A DNA stretch of 64,000 bases from Saxidomus purpurata (lineage: Eukaryota > Mollusca > Bivalvia > Venerida > Veneridae), in the NCBI GenBank assembly GCA_022818135.1, contig JAFMSR010000013.1, forward strand, positions 26,364,281 through 26,428,280, read 5' to 3'. The translations under genes and the position numbers were made by a program. The notes beneath the pieces are model-generated. The model saw only the letters and a program-made list of their open reading frames with translations, did not search any database and was not told where the DNA came from. Numbering within the stretch: the stretch's first letter is position 1; every line of letters begins with the position of its first letter. Positions 34,310 through 45,707 of this stretch are shown here, one piece after another.

Positions 34310-35001
34310 TAAAAAAACCCTATTTTTTCCATTTGTAGACAAAATCGTGAGACATGTATGAATAATACTTTATCAAATTAATATTAGCTTGGATGTAAGC
34401 AAGCCTCAAGTAGTGAAAGAAACAAATGTATACAGCACTATTATTGTTGTATCAACATTGGAGACGACGAATTCTTACAAAATGTAATTATTGATTAACA
34501 TAAGCAAAGCAAAGTATCTCAGTGGCGTAGCGGTTATGACCCAGAGCACTTCCCGGTATAGACATTTGAGTCACCTGATGTAATGGTCAACCCATTGGAA
34601 ATTTGCATTTGCAAATTGGTACCAGTAATGAAAGTTGCTGATTCTCTTCGTCTCTTGCAATCGAGATAAAGCAGCTTAGTATACTAAGTAAACTAAAACA
34701 AAACAATATACCCGTAGCATTCTTGTTCAAAAAGGGTAAGCTAAGTTATGGTTCTATTTGAGAAACTTATAATAAACTTGACGAAGGAAAATAGAGGTTA
34801 TATTTTCAAGAAATTAAACAAAAGAATGAATGTAACAAACTGTTTTAAGCAATTATGTTCATATGACTAACTTGTTCTATAGATTGGTAATTAAAGTTAC
34901 AGTCATTACCAAGAAATTTGTTAAAAAAACATAGTTGTCAAGCATTGAACATTCCATGAACATCAGATGAAAAAAGCTCAGATATGGAAAAAGACGAGTT
35001 C
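34310..35001. other. Non-coding interval
   Basis: No gene seen. 34508-34575 has an A-box-like TGGCGTAGCGG but no matching B box. Confidence 0.45.
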
Positions 35002-36156
35002 TTATACTGACACATTTTTCTATTCATATTAGTCTTACCTTTGGGATATGCTTGACATCATGTCATTCCAATGCCACAGCTGTTATAAGAAAGATATGTA
35101 AATATAAGAACCAAAATGTACTTACCTTCAATCAGGATCTCCATTGGAATCACTATACTGTGTCAGTTCTATATTTCACTAAACAAGTTATTGTGTAAAG
35201 TTCATTTTTTTACATTTGCCAGTCATTGCATATTGTTTCTGGAATTTGATGAAAGGCACCTTTCTAAGTATAAAGTAATTTTACAGGCAACTTGTGCCAA
35301 CTTAAAATCACCATTATAGTGTTTATCTTCACTCTGTATTGTAGTATTTCATTGATTTTGTATTTGCCTAAAACACATTTTGCGAATCAAATTGTTGCCG
35401 TCATGTTGATTTCTTCTGGATTCACTACAGTGAATTATTACGCATTCCTAAATGATTGTTTACATTGTCTGTTGAAGTTATTGTTAAGCATCCATATTAC
35501 AGATATCGTTATTAATCCGTTGCATGTCATAATCATACTCTGGCATGTACATTTCATATTGTTTTTAGGATAGCGTTCCAGAACTATTGTGATTTTGATA
35601 GTTTCTGTGACGCGGAGTAAACTTAGGATTTTCAATTGTTTGAAATTGCCCGTATCATTTTAAATCATCCAAATTTCATTAACAACCAGAAAGATCTTAA
35701 TTCTGTAATATGACTTGTATATTTTCATGACATACATGTTTTATCATATTACTTCGTAATTTTGTTAACTGTATTTTAGTCTTTGCAACCGCATTCCTGG
35801 CTAGTTTTGACTGGTTTAGAAATTCGTAAACGATTATAATTGGCTTAGGGCGGAAATCCTAAAAACCTAGCTTGACCGAAGGGTATAAATACAGCGTCAG
35901 CAGCCATTTCGGCAGGACAGTTCATTGGGCGCCAAAGTTCAAAAACTCAAATATACAAAAATACATAGATTCTAGTACATTCGGTATAAAGGAAACATCA
36001 AATTTAATAGGTAACTGTCCTCATTTTGGAAGTTGACGAATTAGATTCTGTATTTATTATATGGTGCTTAACAACAATGTGAATATTATAAACAATAAAA
36101 TTATATTGTTTACGTAACGATGCTAAATTAGTTATTCTGCGTCCCGGTGTACTACA
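35002..36156 (+). repeat. 5' LTR of Gypsy retrotransposon
   Basis: Sequence from TTATACTGACAC (35002) to at least 36105 is repeated in the same orientation at 47375-48510. It contains a TATA box (GGGTATAAATACAGCG, about 35880-35895) about 30 bases upstream of the likely start CAGTTCATT, and an AATAAA at 36094. An alternative right end, ...GTGTACTACA at 36156, lies directly before a primer-binding-like GGTGTCAGAAT. Confidence 0.8.
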
Positions 36157-36157
36157 A

Positions 36158-36180
36158 AAGGTGTCAGAATTACGGGATTT
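36158..36180 (+). promoter_or_regulatory. Putative tRNA primer-binding site
   Basis: AAGGTGTCAGAATTACGGGA directly follows the probable LTR end. It resembles the TGGTGTCAGAAGTGGGA-type primer site of several metazoan Gypsy elements (general knowledge), with the first T replaced by A. Confidence 0.4.
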
Positions 36181-36436
36181 ACTTTCTTAAGTATCCCGGC
36201 GAAACCACGTCTGAAAAAAAAACCCAGCTGAATTGAACAACAGGATAGAATTATCAACCGTTGTGTACTTATTTATACAAGTCTACCATTGTATACTAGA
36301 TCCACTAGAAACTTTATTACAGTCTGTAGTACTGTAGTAGAGCGTTTCATCCATCCTGGGCATAGTTTTTATAAGGTGCAGTTTTTGTAGCCATTTCTTT
36401 ATAGTATTTTAATATTAGCCGTTGTCATAGAGCATT

Positions 36437-37766
36437 ATGGCAACTCCAGATCCTAAAGTTACATTTAATATTCCTACAGAGCAGCATGACATACAAGTAC
36501 AGCATGCTGAACGCCAAAATTTCTTGGAGGAACCTGGTCAACTATCAGATTTCGATAGTGATGTTACTCTTGACGTTCCTATAGTGCCTGCTAATGGTGA
36601 TCGGCGGCGTGTTCGTTTAAGGCAGGACAGAACTGCCCCTACCGATTCTGACTCTGAGGCACACGATGCAGGTATTCCTTACCGTCCTAATAGAATAAAC
36701 AACAATTACAATTCACAGTCAGATTTCAATGACAGTCATAATCACCGTCGTCATAGACAAGGTCACAATAGAGGTGACTATCACAACGAAATTCCGCCTC
36801 GGCCATCTGTAATTCACACATTTAAACCAGATACCTATGACGGCTCCAATAGTTTTGGGCAGTACATTTCTCATTTCGAGGACTGTGCTGAACTGTCTAT
36901 GCGGGACACAAAAACAATATTGTTAAATTTAGCTGCAAGCTTGAGAGGTCCTGCTAAAACGTTTTACATGAGTCTAAATGAAGTTGAACGCCAGAACTAT
37001 GACCTACTATCGACTCGTTTATGCGGTAGGTTTGGTAACAGTAAACATCAAAGCATGTGGCTTAATAAACTTGAAAACAGGCGACGTAATAGGGGTGAAA
37101 GCATAGCGTCCCTTGGCGATGACCTTAGGCAACTTGCTCAAAAGGCGTATTCAGACTTAGTGATTTGGGCTCGTATTGGCAGGCCTTTGGTGCGTGGCTT
37201 CCCTTTTATTATTTTTGTTTTTAGATTTTATTGCCCAAGAGCGACTGGCATTGAACTTACTTTACAAATTAATTTCAATTGATATGAAATGTCGTTGTAT
37301 TGATCACAGTTGCAATACAGTGAATGAAGCTGTGTCCGTCATTGAAAAGTACGAGTCTATTCTGGTGACCCCACCAGTAACGCAGATTAGGTCATTAGAT
37401 TCGTCAAACAGTGGTTTTAATTCCGAGGGCATAGATGTAGGGTCAGTTCGCAAGCACATTGAAGTACGCTTAGATAAATTAGAAAAGGCGTGCACAACTA
37501 ACAGTACAAGTAAACCAGTCCGTGATCAAAGACTGTGTTTCAAATGTAGTTCTCCCGATCATTTTTGGAGAAAATGTCCGTATAATAATGCCTCGTCCAA
37601 TCAACGGCCACAAAATCGTTCACAGAACGTGGTAAGTATGCCACCACAGGGACCAGTCGACAGTCACTCCGGTGGTTATAGTAGGCCGCAAAATATGTGT
37701 CAGCCACAGAACGGCGCCGTTAACTATAATCAGTCTCAACCGTTTCGGGAAACTAATGTCGGCTGA
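36437..37766 (+). pseudogene. gag: Gypsy gag (capsid and zinc knuckle), interrupted
   Basis: ATG at 36437 opens a frame with an acidic, disordered N-terminus and a His/Arg-rich linker. A capsid-like region follows from about residue 130 (TFKPDTYDGS, ISHFEDCAEL, LAASLRGPAKTFY) to YSDL at 37160. There a 60-bp fragment of the R element plus a TTAG duplication breaks the frame. Gag resumes at 37225 (FIAQERLALNLLYKLISI) in another frame and ends with a CCHC knuckle C-x2-C-x4-H-x4-C (CFKCSSPDHFWRKC, about 37540-37580). Gag packages the element RNA. This copy is broken. Confidence 0.85.
37161..37224 (+). mobile_element. R element, 5'-truncated fragment in gag
   Basis: Sixty bases equal to the tail end of R (tgggctcg..ttggcaggc..tttggtgcgtggc..ccc..ttattatttttgttt) flanked by TTAG at 37157-37160 and 37221-37224. 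Removing the insert and one TTAG restores the gag frame (SDL-DFIAQERL). This gives direct evidence of insertion and target duplication. Confidence 0.75.
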
Positions 37767-38272
37767 CTCTGAAGGTCGGGAGTCAGCAGATTTCTTTTCA
37801 GAAAGGCCTAAGAATGTCAAATTTTCAGATATTCACACTGCACGATCTGGTGCAGACTTTAACAAACATGATAATGGTTTTTACACAACTTGCAGAATTA
37901 ACTCTGTACCTTTAAATTTTCTCATAGATTGTGGGGCAACTTCATCACTTATCTCAAATAAAAAGTTGCTCGAAACATTGCATGTTGTCAATGGCGAAGC
38001 CATGTCTGTATTTGGCAGTCTTGATCTCGTCATTAAACTTGGGAATGAGCGTTATGATTTATCTTTCATAGTATGCAACATTGACTGATGGTATACTGGG
38101 TCAAGACTTCCTTAAACGTCATGTAGATACCATCAATTACAAGCGGTCTTGTCTTGTAATGAGTGACAACATTGTCCCTTTGTGGACGGATGGTAAAGCT
38201 TCTCAAGTATGTAGGGTCGAACTCAAAGAGACTGTGAAGATCCCTGCTAATTCTCGTATGTGGGTTCCGTAA
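37760..38272 (+). pseudogene. pro: Gypsy aspartic protease, frameshifted
   Basis: The active-site motif FLIDCGATSSLIS (about 37918-37956, a D-C-G variant of the usual D-S/T-G) and the downstream ILGQDFLKRH motif (about 38092-38121) identify a retropepsin. The frame is broken at about 38083 between VCNI and TDGILGQ, where one base appears lost. It breaks again near 38262 at the junction with the RT frame. Confidence 0.8.
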
Positions 38273-40530
38273 AGATTACAGATTCTGCACGTCTTGAGGC
38301 TGAGGCCTTTGTAGAGGCTTCAGAGAAACTTATGCTTAAGAATGAGGTTCTCATGATGAGTGGCATTATACATCCCAAGTCAGATCCAGTAGTCAATGTT
38401 ATAAACTACGGTAGTGAAACTATGACGTTGTATAAAAATACAAACATGGGCTCTTGTGAGTCCTACTATAATGAGGTTATCAACAAAAGTGAGCTTATAA
38501 CACGTGTTTGTGATTCAGAACAAGAATTTAGTGTCCCTGATCACCTACAAGATTTATATGACAGAAGTTCTGAACATTTAGATGATTCTGAAAAAGAAGG
38601 TCTCATTAAACTGTTATACAAATATCGGGACACATTCTCAAAGTCTCCTGATGACATAGGTATAACCAATCTTGTACAACATAATATTAATACTAAAGAC
38701 GCCACGCCTTTACGTCAACCTCCTCGTCGCCTTCCAATTGGAATGCGAAGTATTGTGAAAGAAGAGGTTGAAAAAAGGCTACAACGTGGCATAATCGAAC
38801 CTTCATCAAGTGCATGGGCATCGCCAGTGGTCCTTATCACTAAAAAAGATGGGACACCGCGTTTCTGTATAGACTACAGAAAATTAAATGATGTAACGGT
38901 TAAAGATGCGTATCCGCTACCTAGAGTTGATGACTGTATAGATGCCCTCTCTGGTTCAAAATTTTTCAGTTCCCTTGATTTAAATATTGGTTACTGGCAA
39001 GTGCGTATGAGCCCAAAAGAAAAAGAAAAGACAGCATTTGCAACAACTGCTGGTCTCTTCCAGTTCACACTAATGAGCTTTGGATTGGCCAATGCTCCAT
39101 CAACTTTTGAGAGATTAATGGAAAGTGTCCTTCGTGGTCTACAATGGGAAGAATGTCTCCTTTATATGGACGACATCATTATCCCATGCAAAACAGTCAT
39201 AGAAGGTTTAATCAGACTTGAACATATTCTGCAAAGGTTACATCAGGCTAATCTTAAACTCAAACCAACAAAATGCATTCTTTTCCAAAAACAGGTCAAC
39301 TTTCTTGGTCATGTTGTTTCCGACATTACAACAGACCCTGATAAAGTTTCAGCTGTAAAAAATTGGTCAACACCTAAAAATGCAAAAGACGTTAAAAGTT
39401 TAATGGGACTATGCTCATACTACAGACGCTTTGTCAAGGGTTTAGCAAATATTGCCAGGCCACTGCGCAAAATATCAGAGGAAAATACTCAATTTCAATG
39501 GTCAGAAGAAAGTGAAAATTCATTCAGGTTACTTAAAGAAGCACTAATTTCAGCCCCTGTACTTGGCTACCCAGTTCCTAAAGCTCAATTTGTTCTTGAC
39601 TGTGATGCAAGCGGTTTTGCTACTGGAGCAGTGCTATCACAGATACAAAACGATAGGGAAGTTGTGATCGCATACTTCAGTAAGGCACTTAATAAACATG
39701 AGAAAGGGTATTGTGTCACTCGTAAGGAACTCCTTGCAGTGGTGAATGCACTTAAAGCTTTTCACTCGTACCTTTACGGACAGCCAGTTCTTTTGCGTCC
39801 AGACAATGCAGCAGTCAGCTGGATGAAAAACTTAAAACAACCCACTGGTCAAGTAGCACGTTGGATCGAAGAGCTAGGTACTTACAACCTGACTGTTACA
39901 CATCGTCCGGGTCTGCAGCACCGTAATGCTGATGCTCTTTTCCGGTCTCAATGTTCCAAGTGTTTAAAACAACAAAGTGGCAATACTGTTGATACTGACG
40001 ATGACTTTGTTGCTTCTGTACCAGCCAGTTCAGATAAATTATCTAAACAGGCTGTTCATACCGAACCTTTGTGTGAAAAAAATACTTGCTGCTCTTCTGA
40101 ACCGTCTGCCAAAGTTGAGCAAATTACAAAAGCTGTTACACGAAATCAATCACACTCTGATTCAGCATTTGTTCATACATTAGCTGTATTGCCAAATTGG
40201 TCACCAACAGACATTGAAACAGAACAAAATAGGGATTCCTCATTGTCTGTCATTAGCCAAGCTCTCCAACAGTCTAAACGACCATCATGGCAGGATGTAA
40301 GTGGATGTTCCACAACCACTAAAACACTTTGGCGAATGTGGGACCGTATTTTGTTGCAAGATGGCATTCTGTTTCGAACCTGGTTTGATGGCGATAAGCA
40401 TACTCATAAACAGATCGTTGTACCGTCTCAACGACAAACAGATGTCCTACTTTTCATGTATGATATTACCTCTTCAGCTCATTTAGGTGAAGACAAAACT
40501 TTAAGACGGGCCCTTAAGGGTGTTTCTCTT
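38260..40530 (+). pseudogene. pol: Gypsy reverse transcriptase, RNase H and start of integrase
   Basis: A long open frame. The RT has GIIEPSSSAWASPVVLITKK (about 38791-38850), RFCIDYRKLN, LDLNIGYWQV, FGLANAPSTF and catalytic YMDDII (about 39164-39181). RNase H follows with FVLDCDASGFATGAVLSQ (about 39591-39644), a YFSKALN motif and HRPGLQHRNADAL (about 39901-39939). The integrase begins as a zinc-binding region (SAHLGEDKTLRR, about 40475-40510) but is cut off where the R element starts. Of the whole retrotransposon this part is the best preserved. It would copy the element RNA if the flanking breaks were absent. Confidence 0.9.
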
Positions 40531-40910
40531 GGTGCTCTGCCTTCTGCAAAGGCATTGAGTACATACGTTTTTTGGTTCTCAAGGTTTGCTTTTTATATAT
40601 TTATACACGAGCATTTTTGTGTTTTACATACCATGCCTTTTGTTTCCATTGCGTGTGTTAGAGATTCACCTAGCAGGGATTACTTTTATTTACACTGTCC
40701 TGTGACTTTGGAACATGGTGGGGGTAAGAGTGAGGTTGGGTGCGCACCATAAACCGGTTTAAGCTCCCCAGTGGTGTTTTTGCCACTGACCGTTCCAAGG
40801 CGGTGCCCCACTGTGTTCCTTTAATTGTTCGTTTTGTCCTCGTGTGTTTGCTTTGTATGCTAGTGTGTGTTGTCAGTGTATATGTGTGTGTGTACATGAT
40901 TGTGTCTGTG

Positions 40911-40965
<55 letters not shown>

Positions 40966-41060
40966 GGTGGTGTGCACTTCTGGGTGCTGTGGGCTCGTTT
41001 TGGGGAGGCTGCGTTTTTGGTACGTGGCATTCCCTGTTTGATATTATTTTTGTTTTTTTG
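40531..41060 (+). mobile_element. R element, near full-length copy within integrase
   Basis: Starts GGTGCTCTGCCTTCTGCAAA and ends in ATATTATTTTTGTTTTTTTG. It is collinear with the antisense copy at 24054-24580, with a (GT)n tract at 40906-40962. It replaces part of the integrase zinc-binding region: upstream frame ends HLGEDKTLRR and downstream sequence resumes at TMQPLERCAVDIF. The preceding 'cccttaagggtgtttctctt' (40511-40530) is shared with copy 43337-43839 but absent at 24 kb. Confidence 0.8.
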
Positions 41061-41067
41061 TTTTCAG

Positions 41068-41530
41068 TTAAAACAATGCAGCCCCTTGAGCGCTGTGCTG
41101 TTGATATATTTGGCCAATTACAACGGACCACAGCTGGTAATTGTTACGTATTAGTGATATGTGACTGTTTTACTCGCTGGACAGAGGCTATCCCATTACA
41201 AAATCGAACTGCTGAAACTGTAGCTAGAGCCTTTGTCAATGAATACATCTCAAGATTTGGGGTTCCAATATACACTCAAATCATGGGAGTAATTTTGTCT
41301 CAAGGTTATTTGCAGATATGTGCGACCTTTTTCAGATACATCATGCCCGATCTACTGTTTTACATCCACAGTCAAATGGAATAGTAGAACGTTTCAATCG
41401 AACCCTTGCAACTATGCTCACTATGTACTGTTCGTCAAACCAACGTGTATGGGATCAGTTCTTGCCTCAGGTCATGATGGCATATAGGTCATCTATTCAT
41501 TCTAGCACCAAACAAACTCCAAATGGGATG
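41068..41530 (+). pseudogene. Gypsy integrase catalytic core, damaged
   Basis: AVDIFGQLQRTTAGNCYVLV (about 41096-41155) holds the first catalytic Asp, and CDCFTRWTEAIPL follows. The block around the second Asp (41275-41320) is corrupted and changes frame. HPQSNGIVERFNRT with the catalytic Glu is readable at about 41360-41401. Core sequence stops near 41525, where a Penelope-like fragment begins, and resumes near 43990. Confidence 0.8.
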
Positions 41531-41534
41531 GTGT

Positions 41535-43300
41535 CTAAATAGCACTAAAGCTTATATATTGAGTCCTTCCGTTGAACAAAATGTGGTCACTGATCACATC
41601 AGTGAAGTTTCTAATTTGAAAGTTCGTATAGATGATCAACATATTAAACTTCCTACTATGTACTGGATTCCTAAATTACATAAACAACCATATAAAGCTC
41701 GTTTCATCGCTAATTCAAGCTCTTGTACCACTACAAATATTTCAAAACTATTAACATCTTGCCTAACTGCTATAAAAGCCCACGTGAAAAGATATTGTGA
41801 TAAAGTATACGAAAACTCTGGTAAGCATTTATTTTGGTCGATCAAAAATTCTGGCGAAATCCTGGATAAGTTTAAAGTTAATAATTACAAAGTAACTTCA
41901 GTCAGTACATACGATTTTTCTACACTGTATACCACTTTACCACATAATTTGATAAATGACAAGCTAACTTCCCTAATTCAAAAGACTTTTGCCAGGGAGA
42001 ATGTTACATTTCTCGCCTGCAATTTCGATAAAGCTTTTTTTACTAGCTGTATTGTTAAACATTATACTATGTGGACCTGTGACGAAGTTTGTAAAACCCT
42101 TTCCTTTTTATTGAACAACATTTATATAAGGTTTGGGAATGCAGTTTTCAGACAAGTAATCGGTATTCCCATGGGAACAAATTGTGCACCCCTTGTCGCA
42201 GATTTGTTTTTATATTGTTATGAAAGAGACTTTATGTTGAGTCTTTCTCCAGACACGCAGGCAGACATTATCACTGCTTTTAATAATACATCGCGCTATC
42301 TGGATGATATTCTTAATATGGTTAACCCGTTTTTTGGTCAATTGGTGGACACTATTTATCCCCGGGAACTCCAGTTAATTAAAACTAACAATTTGGATAC
42401 TGGTGCTTCATTTTTAGATTTACATCTCTCTATTTATAACAATATTATACATACCAAAATTTATGACAAGAGGGATGATTTTAATTTTAGTATTGTAAAT
42501 TTCCCCCATTTGGATGGGGATGTACCTCATGCTACATCTTATGGGGTATACATCACGCTATCTGGATGATATTCTTAATATGGATAACCCGTTTTTTGGT
42601 CAATTGGTGGACACTATTTATCCCCGGGAACTCCAGTTAATTAAAACTAACAATTTGGATACTGGTGCTTCATTTTTAGATTTACATCTCTCTATTTATA
42701 ACAATATTATACATACCAAAATTTATGACAAGAGGGATGATTTTAATTTTAGTATTGTAAATTTCCCCCATTTGGATGGGGATATACCTCATGCTACATC
42801 TTATGGGGTATACATTTCTCAGTTAATTCGGTTTGCCAGAGCGTGTAGTTAATTACAGGAGTTTAAATGAAAGCAATCAATATATTACAGATAAACTTCT
42901 TCAACAGGGCTACCGTTAGTACCGAAATTGCGTAAATATTTTGACTAAATTTTAGTATCGTCATTCTGATTTGGTTTTGCAATTCAATAGTAATCTAAAG
43001 ACTCTTCTGCGAGAAGGTATTTCAAAACCCGATTTTTATGGGGATGTGGTTTACAAACTTCGTAAGATTTTTGGGTCATGGCAATTTTCCAACTGTATTT
43101 GCTAAAATTATAAAACGTTTTTTAAAAGAGGTTACGACCCAACTGTTTTGAGACACGAACCTGTTTGTATTCAACCCGTTTACAGTTGGACGCTATGCTT
43201 CCCTCTTTGATTGTGTCACGGAAGAGGGGGGACTCTGTGCTGGGCAGTTTTAAACAGATCGGACCGCTGGCGACAAACTGTTTTTGATTTCTGTCCTCTG
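41535..43300 (+). mobile_element. Penelope-like reverse transcriptase fragment, decayed
   Basis: Unlike the Gypsy RT. Readable blocks include YWIPKLHKQPYKARFIANSS (about 41660-41720), a YDFSTLYTTLPH motif, IGIPMGTNCAPLVADLFLY (about 42161-42217), RYLDDIL with the catalytic Asp pair, SFLDLHLSI and YDKRDDFNFSIVNFPH. Further C-terminal sequence (GISKPDFYGDVVYKLRKIFG) continues with frameshifts to about 43100-43290. These motifs fit RTs I associate with Penelope-like elements; the clade is uncertain. It lies within the Gypsy integrase and is broken by an internal duplication. Confidence 0.65.
42290..42812 (+). repeat. 262-bp tandem duplication inside the RT fragment
   Basis: The stretch from CGCTATCTGGATGATATTCT (42294) is repeated from 42556 with only a few differences (gttaaccc/gataaccc, gatgtacc/gatatacc). 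The period of 262 is not a multiple of 3, so the duplication shifts the frame and kills the RT. Near identity implies a recent event or an assembly stutter. Confidence 0.85.
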
Positions 43301-43336
43301 GCCTGTTTCGTGGGCCCCTTAAGGGGTGTTTCTCTT

Positions 43337-43839
43337 GGTAGCTCTACCTTCTGCAAAGGCATGGAGTACATAACGTTTTTTAGGTCCGCAAGGTTTCTAT
43401 TGGCCTATTTATACACGAGCATTTTTGTGTTTTACAAACCATACCTTTTGTTTCCATTGCGAGTGTTAGTGATTCACCTAGCAAGGATTACTTTTATTTA
43501 CACTGTCCTGTGACTTTGGAACATGGGTTGAGTTAAAAGTGAGGTTGTGCGCCCCATAAGCGCTGTTTAAGCTCCCCAGTTGTTATATTTGGCCGTTCCA
43601 AGGCGATCCCCCAGCTGTGTTCCGTTAATTGTTCGTTTTGTGATAGTGTGTTTGCTTTGTTGCTTGTCAGAGTGTTGGTCAGTTACCAAGTCAAAGTGTG
43701 TGTTACTGTAGTGTGTGTGCGTGTGTGAGTGTGTGTGTGTCTAGTTGGGGGTTGCACTTCAGGGTGCTGTGGGGCTCGTTTTGGGAGGCTAATTTTTGGT
43801 ACGTGGCATTCCCTGTTTGATATTATTTTTGTTTTTTTG
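43337..43839 (+). mobile_element. R element copy, partly blended with integrase sequence
   Basis: Collinear with 40531-41060 from the GGTAGCTCTACCTTCTGC start to the TTTGATATTATTTTTG tail. From about 43540 it carries bases that fit the Gypsy integrase instead (see findings), for example AAGCGCTGT and GTTATATTTGGCC. Confidence 0.7.
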
Positions 43840-44600
43840 TCCTCTTGTGTTTGCTTTGTGTGCAAGGTCTAATGGAATGGTGGTGTGTGTGTGTGTTGCA
43901 TCGACCTTGTGAGTGTGCTCACTATGTACTGTGCGTCTAACCGAGTGTATGTGATCAGTTGTGTGCCTCAGGGTCTATGATGGTCATATAGGTCATCTAT
44001 TCATTCTAGCACCAGGCAAGCTCCTATATTGGTTGTGTTTTTGGTAGAGAGATAGTTTTACCCATGCAAGCATGCATTGGGTTACCACCCCAAACTAACA
44101 ATGCTGATTGTGGAGGAAAAGAATCTTCAGCTTATGTAGCTATACTTAACAATCAGTTACAAAAAAACAAAAATAAGGGGTATCAAACAGGGGGGCCGGG
44201 AGGGACGCTACACAAGACATACATGAAACTGCTTGTAAGGTTCTCAAAACCAAAATGCAGTATCGTAAACGTCACTATGATTTATATGCAAGAAAAAGGT
44301 CATTTAGTACTGGTGATGCTGTGTGGTTACTCGATACCACACGACGTCCAAACATTTGTACCAAACTGTCTTGTCAGTGGAAAGGGCCTTTCCTAGTCAC
44401 TAGAAAAATTGACGATCTTGTATATCTAGTTAAAAGGTCTGCAAAATCACCTTCAAAAGCTATTCACATTGACAGGTTACAGAAGTACTCTGGACGCCAA
44501 GTTCCTACCTGGTTCAACAGTTATCTTAAGACATTGTCTCTCACATCGGATGCTAAAGAACAAACATCCAATGGAACTGTTGCTGACTACCAGTAATTGT
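43840..44600 (+). pseudogene. Gypsy integrase C-terminal part
   Basis: CTCACTATGTACTG and GGTCATCTATTCATTCTAGC repeat 41416-41510, then integrase continues: TKMQYRKRHYDLYARKRSF (about 44247-44303), a GPY/F-like module (WKGPFLVTRKIDDLVYLVKR, about 44380-44440) and the C-terminus ending ...VADYQ-stop at 44596. A short R-tail fragment breaks it at 44160-44212. Confidence 0.75.
44160..44212 (-). mobile_element. R element tail fragment in integrase
   Basis: Antisense tail CAAAAAAACAAAAATAAGGG, then GTATCAAACAGG plus a G-rich stretch, between coding sequence for LNNQLQ and for the following THETACK-like block. Only the terminal 40-50 bases of R are present. Confidence 0.6.
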
Positions 44601-44636
44601 TTCTACTTCGCACTCAACCCAATCGCATTCATTCAA

Positions 44637-44672
44637 CAAAAAAACAAAAATAATATCAAACAGGGAATGCCA
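44637..44672 (-). mobile_element. R element tail fragment
   Basis: CAAAAAAACAAAAATAATATCAAACAGGGAATGCC, the antisense terminal 36 bases of R, about 40 bases after the integrase stop codon. Confidence 0.65.
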
Positions 44673-45120
44673 ACAACACAAGCCTGCTGCATACGACACA
44701 CCTGAAGCTTCATTTGCCAGAACTCTTATTACCAAGTGGTCAGCAGGCAGAACACCTGGTGTAACAAGTTGGCTAGAAGGCTGAAGCTTGGCTAAGAGCA
44801 TCCATGCTCCACCTGCCAAGCGACCCGCCGACTCACTAGAGTTGGTGAATGTTAACACCATGCCAAACGAGACAAGGCACAGGCACTTTTTCGCTTGGTG
44901 ACGATTATGTCATGGTCAAGGTTGACTAGGTTTGATATTATTTTTGTTTTTTTGTCTATGAGCTCAAACTTAAGGGGAATGGAGAGCCTGTCAAGGAGAC
45001 AACGTGCCTTGCAGTGCCAAGAACATATCCCAACAGGCTCTTGGAAAGTACTCAAAGATCACAACATCAAAGTAGAATCCGCATCACTTTTGGGCATAGA
45101 CCCATTATATATTTCCACTG
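44673..45120 (+). pseudogene. Unknown coding fragments downstream of integrase
   Basis: After the R tail an open-looking stretch reads QHKPAAYDTPEASFARTLIT and KSIHAPPAKRPADSLELVNV with a TGA between them that could be a CGA decay. After a second R tail (44931-44954) comes a 55-codon frame (MSSNLRGMESLSRRQRALQC..., 44958-45125). Together they look like an accessory ORF of the retrotransposon or captured coding sequence. I do not recognise it. Confidence 0.35.
44931..44954 (+). mobile_element. Minimal R element tail
   Basis: TTTGATATTATTTTTGTTTTTTTG, identical to the last 24 bases of the longer R copies, in otherwise unrelated sequence. Confidence 0.6.
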
Positions 45121-45180
45121 TTTAACACAAAACGAAACCTCTATTTAAAGCAGTACAAAATTGGAAATGATGCTCCATCA

Positions 45181-45286
45181 CAAAAACAAAAAAAATCAAA
45201 CGGGTGCCCGTACCAAAAGAGCCTCCCAAAACGAGACCCCACAGCACCCAGAAGTGACACCACCAACACACACACACACACACACA

Positions 45287-45324
<38 letters not shown>

Positions 45325-45415
45325 CACACACACACACACTCATGTGCACACACACACACACACCACCAACACACAGCGGCACACAAAGCAAACACACGAG
45401 GAACAAAACGGACAA
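45181..45415 (-). mobile_element. R element copy with (AC)n expansion
   Basis: Antisense tail (CAAAAACAAAAAAAATCAAA), then GAGCCTCCCAAAACGAG, ACAGCACCCAGAAGTG and a long (AC)n tract (45268-45365), ending ACAAAGCAAACACACGAGG. The portion beyond that in full copies is missing. Confidence 0.7.
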
Positions 45416-45707
45416 GCCTGCCATTGTCATATATAAGCATTCTTCCCCTACCTGGTATCTCAGCACAGATGACAATGGAGGCAAAATGGCTGTCTGTAGA
45501 TGTCGACACTCTTAGTGAGGTTGAGAATGGAATCCATGGAAGAAGAGGCTGACTGAACCCCATAAAAGGTTCTGAGAAGAAATCTTGCTGTCACCTTTAT
45601 GGCATGGCAGGTCTAGCCCAGACTCTTCTCAATGTCACTGGGTGGCAAGATCTCAATGACTGTGGACTCAATACCACAGTGTCATTGGGGATGGCCCATT
45701 TACGGTT

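Noticed and set aside
34505..34580. tRNA or SINE head (A box TGGCGTAGCGG)
   Set aside because: No B box at the right distance and no cloverleaf that I could draw.
35292..35573. 93-codon frame starting CQLKI, repeated at 47668-47949
   Set aside because: It occurs in both LTRs because they are copies. The hydrophobic composition follows from AT-rich sequence and lies upstream of the LTR TATA box.
40511..41067. A true intron in the retrotransposon (GTGTTTCTC ... TTTTCAG)
   Set aside because: Splicing would not restore the lost integrase zinc-binding residues, and the same sequence is an interspersed repeat elsewhere. Kept only as a weak introner idea.
40740..41154. Frames rich in Val/Cys across the GT tract, and the matching His/Thr frames at 24 and 45 kb
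   Set aside because: They are readings of (GT)n or (CA)n inside the R element and change with every copy.
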